Position numbers and translations under genes: made by a program
Part shown: in pieces, positions 1-7,863 of the stretch
Numbering within the stretch: the first letter of the stretch is position 1
Layout of the letters: every line of letters begins with the position of its first letter
From: Bacillus australimaris
Lineage (GTDB): Bacteria; Bacillota; Bacilli; Bacillales; Bacillaceae
DNA length: 64,000 nucleotides
Direction: 5' to 3'
Assembly: GCF_001307105.1 (NCBI RefSeq)
Contig: NZ_LGYN01000023.1
Location: forward strand, 248,001-312,000
Notes under the pieces: model-generated
Told to the model about the DNA's origin: nothing
Database searches by the model: none
What the model saw: only the letters and a program-made list of their open reading frames with translations

Positions 1-682
1 ACGGGCGCTGCACCACGTTATACACGGCTTCATGTAAATAAATGCCTGTCAAACGATGAAATGCAAAGCCGAATGAACTAATGATCGTAATGGTAATAAT
101 CGATGGAAAAAGGGACGAAAAAGATGTTGCCACATTCGATGGAACCGAATCCGGCATCTTAATTTGAAGCCATTTCACCTCGGTCAGCTTACAAAAGATT
201 TCCACAGATACGATCGCAATGATCATTCCTAAAAATAAACTTTTTGGATCGGAAAATTGTCTTGCCAATACGTCTACAACCTCACGCATCGATCCATCGA
301 CTTCAAGAAGAAGTGTCGTTGGAATAACAGATATAAATGAAATCAATGCCATCAACCCTGGGAACAGGGACTTGTGCCCGTTGATTTTCCCAAGCTCAAT
401 CCCAATGAGGAACACAGCCCCAATGGTTAAAAAGTTCAGCGTGGCATAATTGATTGCCTTCATAATAGGCTGAAGCTCTGCTAAAAACCTGAATATCTCA
501 AAATGAGCAAGCCCTGTTTCTGGACTCATGATCATATTCGCCACCAATACAGCAAAAGCTCCTGTGATGATGATTGGCATCAGTGTGACAAATGCCTGTT
601 TAATCGCCATAATATATTTCTGATTGGTGATACGATAAGCCACATGTCCCATGACGTCTGCCGCTTTCTCCTTAAAGTTCAT
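1..682 (-). CDS. PTS sugar transporter IIC subunit, lactose/cellobiose family (3' part missing)
   Basis: The reading frame is open from an ATG with upstream GGGGGAGACAGG on the minus strand to the left edge, so about 227 N-terminal residues are present and the C-terminus lies outside. The protein is strongly hydrophobic, with membrane segments around residues 27-50, 75-95, 100-120 and 145-165, and it begins like EIIC proteins of the lactose/cellobiose class (short amphipathic start, then ITNQKY and a long helix). EIIC forms the sugar channel of a phosphotransferase permease. The LicR-like regulator gene next door suggests a beta-glucoside, lichenan or oligo-beta-mannoside substrate; that is inference. 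No EIIA, EIIB or hydrolase gene is visible inside the window. Confidence 0.8.
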   Translation of the reverse strand, partial: MNFKEKAADVMGHVAYRITNQKYIMAIKQAFVTLMPIIITGAFAVLVANMIMSPETGLAHFEIFRFLAELQPIMKAINYATLNFLTIGAVFLIGIELGKINGHKSLFPGLMALISFISVIPTTLLLEVDGSMREVVDVLARQFSDPKSLFLGMIIAIVSVEIFCKLTEVKWLQIKMPDSVPSNVATSFSSLFPSIITITIISSFGFAFHRLTGIYLHEAVYNVVQRP

Positions 683-736
683 GACCTGTCTCCCCCTTTG
701 CAAAAACTCGTGATCATCCTCCTTTTGATGTTATTT

Positions 737-750
737 TAAAAGCGCTTTCA
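737..750. promoter_or_regulatory. cre site (CcpA operator) upstream of the PTS IIC gene
   Basis: The minus-strand sequence TGAAAGCGCTTTTA matches the catabolite-responsive element consensus TGWAANCGNTNWCA except at its last two positions, and has the palindromic core AAAGCGCTTT. It sits about 55 bases before the PTS IIC start codon, in the space between that gene and the PRD regulator gene, where CcpA repression of a sugar permease is expected. Confidence 0.65.
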
Positions 751-770
751 TTAACATCTAATCTTTTTCC

Positions 771-2729
771 TCACAGATGCGGAAATGGGTGTCTCGTATT
801 TTGATTAGGCTGCTCCAATACGTGAAGTACTGCTGACAACTCCTCAAATGAAGTGGCCTTGATGAGTTGCTCCACCACTTCCTTCCGTTCGGTCAGCCGC
901 ACAAGAAATTGATAAAGCGACTGTAATTCTTTTTGATACGTCTTCTGGATGCTTAACAAACAAACGACTTGTACTCGATCTTCTCCCCACATCACCGGTT
1001 TTTTCAACGTACAGATTGCACAAAACGTGTCATCCGTTGCTGGCTTAATCGGATGAGGAATGGCTACCAAATGACCGAACGATGTGGGTGACACTTGCTC
1101 TCTTTCTAGCAATAATTGTTCAAACTCGTCCGGGATTCGATGTTGTTCCTTTAGCACGTTTACGAAAAATTGAAGAACCTCTTCCCTTGATTGAAGGTCT
1201 TGCTGAAAAAATGTCAGCGCCGGACTGACATACCGCAAAACTCCTGTATTCTGTGAATCCTGCACAAACCGTTTCAGCCGCACAATATCATCATCACTTA
1301 GAATCGTATGTACATCAATCACTGGCACCGGCAATATATTCTGCAGCGGAATGGTACTAATAATAAAATCAATGCTTCTCAAATCATAAGCAGAAAGCTC
1401 TCCTACGCTTGCGGTTCCAGCGATTTCAAGTCTTCCGCTAAAAGCTGCCGAAAGCTTATGAAGAAGGAGCTGACTGCTGGCGACACCCGTCGCACACACA
1501 ATAAGACATGTCTTTCTCACATGCTGTGATTTTGTTCGTTCGATTGCAGCCCCAATATGGAGCGCCAAATACCCGATCTCATCCTCATGGATCTCAATCC
1601 CCTCTTTTTCTCTCAACCACCTGCCCATATAGACACCCGCTTCAAACGCAATGGGATAGTGCCTTTTAATCTCTGGTAAATAAGGGTTACGAATGTTCAT
1701 ATCGTATCTATAACGATGAATGGCGGAACGCAAATGAAGACTTAATCCAACAATCAGCTCCTTATCAAATTGAATATCAAGTGACATGTGCTCCTCTACA
1801 TAAGCAAGCAAATGGTGAGTGAAACGAAAGTGATCTTCGTCTAGCAGGTGAAATAGCGTATGGCCGGCATCTCCATATGCCATCATCTTTGCTCCCATTA
1901 AATGAATCGCAATGTACGCCATTTCAGATAACGGAAATTCAATCGCTAATACACGGCGAATATCCTCTGCCATTTGCTTAGCCACTTTGAAAGCGGGCTG
2001 CACTTGAATCTCATTTAATTCCCTTTCTGGCATCATGACCAGCTTTTTCTCTTCAATTCGTTTGCAAGCGATGGCAATGTGGGTTACTAAATTACTTAAA
2101 CCGATTTCTGACAGATGAAAACCAGTGGATTTTGTACGTGAGCGCACGATGTCCTGAATCAATTGATACGTTTCTTCAGGTAACAATGCAGAGTTCGCAC
2201 GCTCCTGCTGAAACACATGCTCTGCCATACAATATCTTAATTTCATTTCATCCCCTGTCAGCCGCAGCCCATATTTAGGGCGATGCGACACAGAAAGTCC
2301 ATGCAATGAAAACAAGTGCCTGACTGCTTTTAGATCATTTTTCACTGTCGATTCACTCACAAATAGTTCCTCTGCCAGCCCGTCTAATTTGATGTACTCT
2401 TCTGACAGAAGCAGCCTTTTCAATAAATAAGCCACACGATCTTCAGGCTGATTGGGAATGACCTGTTCCTTTTTGTCATTTCTTTCTCTCAGCGACTTTT
2501 TCAAAAATGTACGAAATGCCCCATAATCCTCGACAGTCAATGTATACCCTGCCCCGCGTTTAATATGTAGTACGGCTCCATGTTCTACTAAAATTGATTT
2601 AAGCGCTTTCATATCTGTTCGGATGGTTCGTGATGTGACTCCGATCACGCGGGCAATTTCTTCACTTGTCAGTTCCTGCTCCGCTTGCATCAAGCGTTTC
2701 AGGAGCTCCTCCTGACGTAAAGACAGCAT
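771..2729 (-). CDS. LicR/MtlR-type PRD transcriptional activator with EIIB and EIIA domains
   Basis: The 652-residue protein has the full architecture of PTS-controlled activators: a winged HTH at residues 1-60, a second HTH near 95-165, PRD1 (conserved His217 and His276), PRD2 (His332 and His391), an EIIB-like domain with a cysteine in CATG at 412, and an EIIA-like domain with IPHP (His559). B. subtilis LicR, about 641 residues, has the same order and similar stretches (AYLLKRLLL, LRYCMAE). Such activators are inhibited by EIIB-dependent and activated by HPr-dependent phosphorylation. It is codirectional with and upstream of the PTS IIC gene, its likely target. Whether it is the true LicR orthologue I cannot tell. 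Confidence 0.85.
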   Translation of the reverse strand: MLSLRQEELLKRLMQAEQELTSEEIARVIGVTSRTIRTDMKALKSILVEHGAVLHIKRGAGYTLTVEDYGAFRTFLKKSLRERNDKKEQVIPNQPEDRVAYLLKRLLLSEEYIKLDGLAEELFVSESTVKNDLKAVRHLFSLHGLSVSHRPKYGLRLTGDEMKLRYCMAEHVFQQERANSALLPEETYQLIQDIVRSRTKSTGFHLSEIGLSNLVTHIAIACKRIEEKKLVMMPERELNEIQVQPAFKVAKQMAEDIRRVLAIEFPLSEMAYIAIHLMGAKMMAYGDAGHTLFHLLDEDHFRFTHHLLAYVEEHMSLDIQFDKELIVGLSLHLRSAIHRYRYDMNIRNPYLPEIKRHYPIAFEAGVYMGRWLREKEGIEIHEDEIGYLALHIGAAIERTKSQHVRKTCLIVCATGVASSQLLLHKLSAAFSGRLEIAGTASVGELSAYDLRSIDFIISTIPLQNILPVPVIDVHTILSDDDIVRLKRFVQDSQNTGVLRYVSPALTFFQQDLQSREEVLQFFVNVLKEQHRIPDEFEQLLLEREQVSPTSFGHLVAIPHPIKPATDDTFCAICTLKKPVMWGEDRVQVVCLLSIQKTYQKELQSLYQFLVRLTERKEVVEQLIKATSFEELSAVLHVLEQPNQNTRHPFPHL

Positions 2730-2865
2730 GGGCTCTCCTCCCTTGGCATTTACTTTTGCCTATCATCATAAACGAAAATAGAACTCTTTGCCCAGTTTTT
2801 CTTTCAAATCGGGAACCATGATATGGCTCATTCGTATGAATAGAAAACTAGAGGAGGGATGCATC

Positions 2866-3078
2866 ATGGGTTCTTTTATGTTTGTTGTCATCATCATATT
2901 GGTTTCTTTAGGAGCAATCAGTGCCCATTTGTTCACACCAAAGGATAAACGTACATCTGCTAAGCGTTCTGCACATCACAATTCAACGACAAGCACCTAT
3001 ACTGATTCGTATACTCATCACGCTTCTGATACCTCCTGCGGGGGTGATTCAGGTGATAGCGGCGGTGGGTGTGACTAA
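2866..3078 (+). CDS. Small membrane-anchored protein with Gly/Ser/Cys-rich tail
   Basis: I chose the ATG preceded by GAGGAGGG at 2851-2858; a longer in-frame extension to 2788 lacks a ribosome binding site. The 70-residue product begins with one hydrophobic helix (residues 3-22, FMFVVIIILVSLGAIS), continues with a basic linker and a Ser/Thr/His-rich stretch, and ends in CGGDSGDSGGGCD. The two cysteines and acidic glycine-rich end resemble small Bacillus membrane proteins with GGDSGGGC-type tails whose function I do not know. It stands alone between divergent and convergent genes and is followed by an intrinsic terminator. Confidence 0.7.
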   Translation: MGSFMFVVIIILVSLGAISAHLFTPKDKRTSAKRSAHHNSTTSTYTDSYTHHASDTSCGGDSGDSGGGCD

Positions 3079-3086
3079 ACAAAAAA

Positions 3087-3117
3087 GCAGCCGCTCACTT
3101 ATGAGACGGCTGTTTCG
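3087..3117. terminator. Bidirectional intrinsic terminator
   Basis: The arms CAGCCG and CGGCTG, extended by TCA/TGA, enclose a short loop; an A-run precedes and a T-rich stretch follows. It separates the small membrane protein gene from the convergent YwqH-like gene and can serve both. Confidence 0.75.
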
Positions 3118-3126
3118 TTTATGGGT

Positions 3127-3552
3127 TCAAAGAGCTTTCCAGCCCCGTTCTATTAAATGCTTAACATCATTTGCAAAATCCTCGCCCTTTTCCATCACGT
3201 CCTGAGCTCTTCCTGCAAAATTACTGGCAACAGCCAGTTCCATTTTTTTCAATTCAAAGTGTAAGATTTTTTGGTCAATTTCTGCTATATATTTTTCATA
3301 TTCGTTGTTGACGATGTCGTGCATTACACTATAAGCGTCTTTCCGATGGCGATGAAAGTCGGTTCCTCTTTCACCTTTCCATGACGAATCTAGAGCGGGC
3401 TTCTTGATTTCCTTGCTATCCGACTGCGCAAGATCTTGTTCTGTTCGAATATTACTTTTGGCTGTCTTTAACCGAGAGATCATTTCGTCAAATTCTGCAT
3501 GTTTGTTCTCAATTCCCATATGCAGATGGTCCAGCATCTCGGATAAACTCAT
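3127..3552 (-). CDS. YwqH-like DUF5082 protein, second copy
   Basis: The product (about 141 residues from the MSLSEML start, chosen because AGGTGG lies five bases before it) is a predicted long coiled-coil protein with SWKGER near residue 65, close in layout to its neighbour that starts MSLSDML. Both resemble B. subtilis YwqH (DUF5082), which is encoded just before an LXG toxin gene and is thought to act with type VII secretion substrates. The pattern of helix, SW.G turn and helix is WXG100-like. It comes last in a set of three small genes and is separated from the YwqI-like gene by 288 bases, so it may have its own promoter. No toxin gene follows. Confidence 0.75.
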   Translation of the reverse strand: MSLSEMLDHLHMGIENKHAEFDEMISRLKTAKSNIRTEQDLAQSDSKEIKKPALDSSWKGERGTDFHRHRKDAYSVMHDIVNNEYEKYIAEIDQKILHFELKKMELAVASNFAGRAQDVMEKGEDFANDVKHLIERGWKAL

Positions 3553-3840
3553 GTCATCCACCTCTATCTGACCTCATACGAAAGCACGGCATCAGAGCCT
3601 TTGAAAACGATTGACTCACTTGATTTTTCCAATCCTGGCATTTCTATCGTTCTGCTTTCATTAAGTATAGTATAAGGTGAAAAGCCTTAGCCTTAAATAG
3701 GGAAAAGGTGTCCTTTTAGCCTCTCATTTGGAAGAAAAACGGAATAATACAAGGTCTTACACCCTTTATTTTATATGAGTCTTTTAGACTATAATTGATA
3801 TCATGTCAATGTAACCCATAAATAAAAGCAATTGTGCTGA
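3553..3840. other. Intergenic region in the Ywq-like cluster
   Basis: I find no gene here. On the minus strand a TTGACA followed 17 bases later by TAAAAG (about 3780-3810) could be a weak promoter for the second YwqH-like gene. In B. subtilis an LXG toxin gene follows ywqI at the equivalent place, but no toxin-like coding remnant is recognisable here by eye. Confidence 0.4.
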
Positions 3841-4104
3841 TTATTTTGCAGCAATCGCTTCGTCCTGTTCTTTTAACGTTTTTACATTAGAGCGCGTGTC
3901 CTGAACATTTTTGATTAAGGCTTCTTTAAAGCTTGAAACCATTTCACTTACCTCTGCTTCACGTGCCGTCCACTTGGTCACAAATTCAAGGCTGTTTTCA
4001 CCCGCTTTATCTGCTGCTTTTTTCATCGTTAAAGCTTCGACTGCTTGGGAGACTTCATCTAGTTGATCCATGACTGTTTGGTAGTTTAACTTAATTTGTC
4101 CCAT
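3841..4104 (-). CDS. ywqI: YwqI-like DUF5344 protein, LXG-locus accessory
   Basis: The 87-residue product is predicted all-helical and shares with B. subtilis YwqI the middle AGENSLEF and the end TLKEQDEAIA. YwqI belongs to DUF5344, small partner proteins encoded between YwqH and the LXG-domain toxin YwqJ in type VII secretion loci; they are thought to bind the LXG helices as targeting factors. The start is supported by CTGGAGGATATCACA before ATG. It lies 37 bases after the YwqH-like gene, so the two are probably cotranscribed. The expected toxin and immunity genes are absent downstream. Confidence 0.8.
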   Translation of the reverse strand: MGQIKLNYQTVMDQLDEVSQAVEALTMKKAADKAGENSLEFVTKWTAREAEVSEMVSSFKEALIKNVQDTRSNVKTLKEQDEAIAAK

Positions 4105-4141
4105 TGTGATATCCTCCAGATTTGTTCAGCATGAAGACAGC

Positions 4142-4567
4142 TTACAAGCTGCTCCATGCTTTTGAGATCAAGCGTTTTGCATCCTCTACTGCGTCTTCTC
4201 CTTTTTCAGCAAGACGTGCGGCGTCTCCAGCTAAGGAGCTGGCAAAGGATAACGCAGCTTGTTCAGCTTCTAATGTACTGATTTTGAATTCGATGCGGCT
4301 TACGTAGCGTGGGTATTTATCATTCACGATCGTTTGCAGCGCATCATGTGCTTCATTTCGTTCTGTTTTGAAATCCTGGCTTCGCTCACCTTTCCAAGAG
4401 GTCCCAAGCTTTGGCTGCTTGATTTGCTTTAAATCTGTTTCTGCCGCATCTTGTTCACGTTCAACCTTGTTTTTCGCCTTTTTGAGCCGAGCAATTTTCT
4501 CTTCAATTTCTGCTTTTTTGTTTGAAATGCCACCGTTTAGGGCAGACAGCATATCCGATAAGCTCAT
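4142..4567 (-). CDS. ywqH: YwqH-like DUF5082 protein
   Basis: The product starts at MSLSDML, where AGGAGG sits seven bases upstream; an in-frame extension of seven residues is less likely. It is about 141 residues, predicted helical and rich in Lys/Glu, with SWKGERSQDF near residue 65, the DUF5082 pattern also seen in its paralogue 600 bases downstream. It comes first in the cluster, as ywqH does in B. subtilis ywqHIJK, where the set escorts an LXG toxin to the type VII (Yuk/ESX) machine. The assignment is by family pattern and gene order. Confidence 0.8.
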   Translation of the reverse strand: MSLSDMLSALNGGISNKKAEIEEKIARLKKAKNKVEREQDAAETDLKQIKQPKLGTSWKGERSQDFKTERNEAHDALQTIVNDKYPRYVSRIEFKISTLEAEQAALSFASSLAGDAARLAEKGEDAVEDAKRLISKAWSSL

Positions 4568-4825
4568 ATGGGTTCCTCCTCCTGTCAAAAAATAAAAACG
4601 CTGCTTAGAGTTCCTCTAAACGAGCGTAAGGTGAATGGCACTTTTTCCAATATTGTTATTATAAGGTTCAAAGACTCATGTTTGAATAGGTATTTGCGCC
4701 CTTTTTATGGGATAAATATGCTTTCAATCGGCACTACGTTCCACCTTTAGACCTCTTTTATAAAGGGCCTAAACTCCCGAACACCTGCTATATAATATAT
4801 ATAGTCTCTCGGTCCTAGGACAAAC

Positions 4826-4854
4826 AAAAGCCGCCCAGTTAAGGAGCGGCTTTT
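4826..4854 (-). terminator. Intrinsic terminator after mleN
   Basis: On the minus strand AAAAGCCGC and GCGGCTTTT form a nine-base stem followed by TGTTTG, eight bases past the mleN stop codon. The rest of the space up to the YwqH-like gene (about 260 bases) shows no gene; its right end should hold the ywqH promoter. Confidence 0.8.
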
Positions 4855-4862
4855 GCAAAGGC

Positions 4863-6269
4863 TTATGAAGCTGATTCTTCTCTTTCCTCTTGATCTTTCA
4901 CGTACCAAATGAATTTTCCTGTATATCCGTAAATGATCGCAAGACCAATGGCGACAAAGCTCAACCACATAAATGGTAAATAAGAGAATGTCGAGACGCC
5001 AAGAATTCCTGCCATGTAAATTCCGTTATCTGACCATGGCACCATTCCAGACGTAAGCGTACCACCGACCTCAGAGTTTCTAGACATCACACGTCTGTCT
5101 AATTTTAATTTATCATAACTCTTCTCCATAATTTTCGGCGTTAAGATCAATGATACGTACATCGCACAGCCAAAAATGTTTGCAAAGAATGCAACAAGAA
5201 TGGTCGACAGTGTCACATTCCCTGCATTGTGCAGCTTTTTCTCAAAGGTTGAGACAATGACTTTCAATACACCCAGATGTTCCAATACTCCCCCAAAACC
5301 GAGCCCAAGGATAATCACAACCAAAGAGCCAAGCATATTGACCATTCCACCGCGATTTAGCAGTTGGTTCAGGAAGTCTACATCTGATTGAATTGAAAAT
5401 CCATTGTATGCTGTACCGATTGCATCACCTGGATTCATTCCTTGAAATGCAAATGCCCAGATAGCTCCAAATAACGCGCCGATCGCAATCACCGGCAGAG
5501 CAGGTTTTTTCATCACCAATAAAACAACAACAATCACAGCTGGAATAAGCATCCACACATTAATTTGAAATGTATCAAGCAAAGCATTCTTTAAGAAGGA
5601 TACCTTCTCTTGATCAATATTGCGTCCTCCATAGATAAAGCCAGTCACTGTAAACATAATGGCGGTAATAATGAAGGAAGGTATGGATAACACCATCATT
5701 GCTCTCACATGCGCCAGCACTTCCACCTTTGATAAGGACGAGGCTAAAACTGTACTATCTGAAAGTGGAGAGAGCTTGTCCCCAAAATATGCACCTGACA
5801 ATACGGCACCAGCTACGATTGGGAGTGGAATCCCTAAACCTTCACCAATGGCAATCATGGCAATACCAGCTGTACCAACTGTTCCCCAAGACGTACCTGT
5901 AGCGACAGACATAATGGCACAAATAATAAGTGTCGCCAGTAAAAAGATATTCGGATGAATAAATTCAAGACCATAATAGATCAGTGTCGGTACAACTCCG
6001 CCAGCGATCCAAGTACCAATTAAAGCACCAACAGCAAGTAAAATCAAAACGGCTTCAAGGCCATTCGATATCCCTTTTGTAATAGCACCTTGTAAATCCT
6101 TATAAGCATGTCCTAAATGAAGACCAAGCCCAATTGCTAGAAACCATGAAATAAATAAGGCCAGTTGAATATCTAAGTCAAAATAAATAGTAAATGAAAG
6201 GACAATCGCTAAAAATAAACCTAATACCGCGATGACCTCCATCATAGATGGCAAGCGAACCGATTTCAA
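4863..6269 (-). CDS. mleN: NhaC-family malate/lactate-sodium antiporter MleN
   Basis: The 468-residue protein has the same length as B. subtilis MleN (YqkI) and a dozen hydrophobic segments typical of NhaC-family Na+/H+ antiporters, with the conserved GTSWGTVGTAG and SPLSDSTVLAS stretches. MleN exchanges malate plus protons for lactate plus sodium. It follows ansA-ansB as in B. subtilis, where ansA, ansB, mleN and the malic enzyme gene mleA lie together; no mleA is found here. The start has GGGAGG upstream. A 144-base gap with a hairpin and a cre-like site separates it from ansB, so it may be both read through from ansAB and expressed on its own. Confidence 0.9.
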   Translation of the reverse strand: MKSVRLPSMMEVIAVLGLFLAIVLSFTIYFDLDIQLALFISWFLAIGLGLHLGHAYKDLQGAITKGISNGLEAVLILLAVGALIGTWIAGGVVPTLIYYGLEFIHPNIFLLATLIICAIMSVATGTSWGTVGTAGIAMIAIGEGLGIPLPIVAGAVLSGAYFGDKLSPLSDSTVLASSLSKVEVLAHVRAMMVLSIPSFIITAIMFTVTGFIYGGRNIDQEKVSFLKNALLDTFQINVWMLIPAVIVVVLLVMKKPALPVIAIGALFGAIWAFAFQGMNPGDAIGTAYNGFSIQSDVDFLNQLLNRGGMVNMLGSLVVIILGLGFGGVLEHLGVLKVIVSTFEKKLHNAGNVTLSTILVAFFANIFGCAMYVSLILTPKIMEKSYDKLKLDRRVMSRNSEVGGTLTSGMVPWSDNGIYMAGILGVSTFSYLPFMWLSFVAIGLAIIYGYTGKFIWYVKDQEEREESAS

Positions 6270-6294
6270 TGTTGTTTCCTCCCTTTGTGCGTGC

Positions 6295-6308
6295 GTTAAG
6301 CGTTTTCA
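6295..6308. promoter_or_regulatory. cre-like site upstream of mleN
   Basis: The minus-strand sequence TGAAAACGCTTAAC fits the cre consensus at 12 of 14 positions, with mismatches at the last two. It lies about 25 bases before the mleN start, a position where CcpA could block elongation or initiation. Confidence 0.4.
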
Positions 6309-6345
6309 AAATATTGTGAAAAAAGTATGTCAATTCGAAAGAATG

Positions 6346-6382
6346 TGAATTGCCTGTTTTTCTCTTTTTCACAGGCAATTCA
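6346..6382. repeat. Inverted repeat between ansB and mleN
   Basis: A perfect 12-base inverted repeat (TGAATTGCCTGT and ACAGGCAATTCA) with a 13-base loop lies just past the ansB stop. Only a short T-rich stretch follows on the minus strand, so it could be a partial terminator or a 3' stabiliser that lowers mleN expression relative to ansAB. Confidence 0.65.
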
Positions 6383-6413
6383 TCATTTTAATAAAATAAA
6401 ATTTTTGATATTA

Positions 6414-7835
6414 TTATCGCTCTAGGAGCTCTGCACCCGCAATGCCAGGCTTTGTCATCTCGTATGGATTTAAGATAATATCAAGTTCTTCTTCCGTTAA
6501 AACATCATTTTGCAAGCAAAGATCTCTAATCGATTGACCTGTTAAAATCGCTTCTCTTGCAATTCTAGCAGCTGCTTCGTAGCCTAAGTGAGGGTTCACG
6601 GCAGTGATCACGCCTGCACTTTTTTCTACATATTCTTTTAAACGTTTTTCATTTGCTTCAATGTCTACTAAGCAATGATCTGTGAATGAGCGGAATCCGT
6701 TATTCATTATACTAATAGATTGAAGCAAGTTAAACACCAGAACAGGCTCCATCACATTTAACTCAAGCTGGCCTGCTTCAGAGGCAAGACAGATGGTATG
6801 GTCGTTCCCAATGACCTGAAATGCAATTTGGTTAATGAGCTCTGCCATGACTGGATTGACTTTCCCAGGCATAATGGATGATCCAGGCTGACGAGCTGGC
6901 AATGCAATTTCAGCAAGACCTGCACGCGGACCAGATGCCATGAGGCGAAGGTCGTTGGCAATCTTAGACATGTTCATCATGCATACTTTTAATGCAGCAG
7001 ATACTTCTGTGTACGCATCTGTATTTTGCGTCGCATCCACAAGATGCTCTGCTCCTACAAGCGGAAGACCAGAAATATCAGCGAGCTTTTTCACCACGAT
7101 TTCAATATAACGAGGATCTGCATTTAAGCCTGTCCCAACAGCTGTCGCACCCATATTGACTTCATATAAATGCTGCTTTGATTGGTTGATCCGTTTAATA
7201 TCACGGCTGAGCACACGGCTGTATGCTTCAAATTCCTGTCCCAAACGAATTGGCACCGCATCCTGCAAGTGCGTACGACCCATTTTGATGACATGATCGA
7301 ATTCCTTTGCTTTCTTTTTGAATACGTCCTGCATCACTTGCATCGTCTCAAGTAAAATGTCTAACTGCTTGAGCACAGCGATATGGATAGCTGTTGGAAA
7401 TGAATCATTCGTTGATTGCGACATGTTCACATGTGTGTTTGGACTTAAATGAATGTATTCACCTTTTTGATGTCCCATGATTTCTAACGCTCTGTTTCCA
7501 ATGACTTCATTGGCATTCATGTTCATTGAAGTACCTGCGCCGCCTTGAATTGGATCGACAATGAAATACTCATGGAGTTTGCCTTCAATGACTTCATCAG
7601 ACGCTTGAACAATAGCATTTCCAATTCCTTCATATAAACGTCCAACTTCCATATTGGCTTGAGCTGCTGCTTTTTTCACGATGGCAAAGGCTCTAATTAG
7701 TTCCTCGTGCATCCGATATCCAGTAATCGGGAAGTTCTCCTTTGCACGAAGGGTTTGAACCCCATAATACACGTCTGCTGGAATTTCTTTTTCACCAAGA
7801 AAATCCTTCTCATAGCGATAAGTTGCTTGAACCAT
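6414..7835 (-). CDS. ansB: Aspartate ammonia-lyase (aspartase)
   Basis: The 473-residue protein is a fumarase/aspartase superfamily enzyme converting L-aspartate to fumarate and ammonia. It carries the superfamily signature GSSIMPGKVNP, the GRTHLQDA motif and NANEVI typical of aspartases, and matches AnsB length (475 in B. subtilis). It lies 28 bases after ansA and forms with it the asparagine catabolic operon ansAB, controlled by AnsR. Together the two enzymes turn asparagine into fumarate and two ammonia. Its mRNA ends near the inverted repeat before mleN. Confidence 0.96.
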   Translation of the reverse strand: MVQATYRYEKDFLGEKEIPADVYYGVQTLRAKENFPITGYRMHEELIRAFAIVKKAAAQANMEVGRLYEGIGNAIVQASDEVIEGKLHEYFIVDPIQGGAGTSMNMNANEVIGNRALEIMGHQKGEYIHLSPNTHVNMSQSTNDSFPTAIHIAVLKQLDILLETMQVMQDVFKKKAKEFDHVIKMGRTHLQDAVPIRLGQEFEAYSRVLSRDIKRINQSKQHLYEVNMGATAVGTGLNADPRYIEIVVKKLADISGLPLVGAEHLVDATQNTDAYTEVSAALKVCMMNMSKIANDLRLMASGPRAGLAEIALPARQPGSSIMPGKVNPVMAELINQIAFQVIGNDHTICLASEAGQLELNVMEPVLVFNLLQSISIMNNGFRSFTDHCLVDIEANEKRLKEYVEKSAGVITAVNPHLGYEAAARIAREAILTGQSIRDLCLQNDVLTEEELDIILNPYEMTKPGIAGAELLER

Positions 7836-7863
7836 CTCTTATGACCTGCTTTCTATAGAATAG

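Noticed and set aside
3553..3840. Degenerate LXG toxin gene
   Set aside because: I find no LXG- or nuclease-like reading frame in the gap, even with shifts; the space is AT-rich and short.
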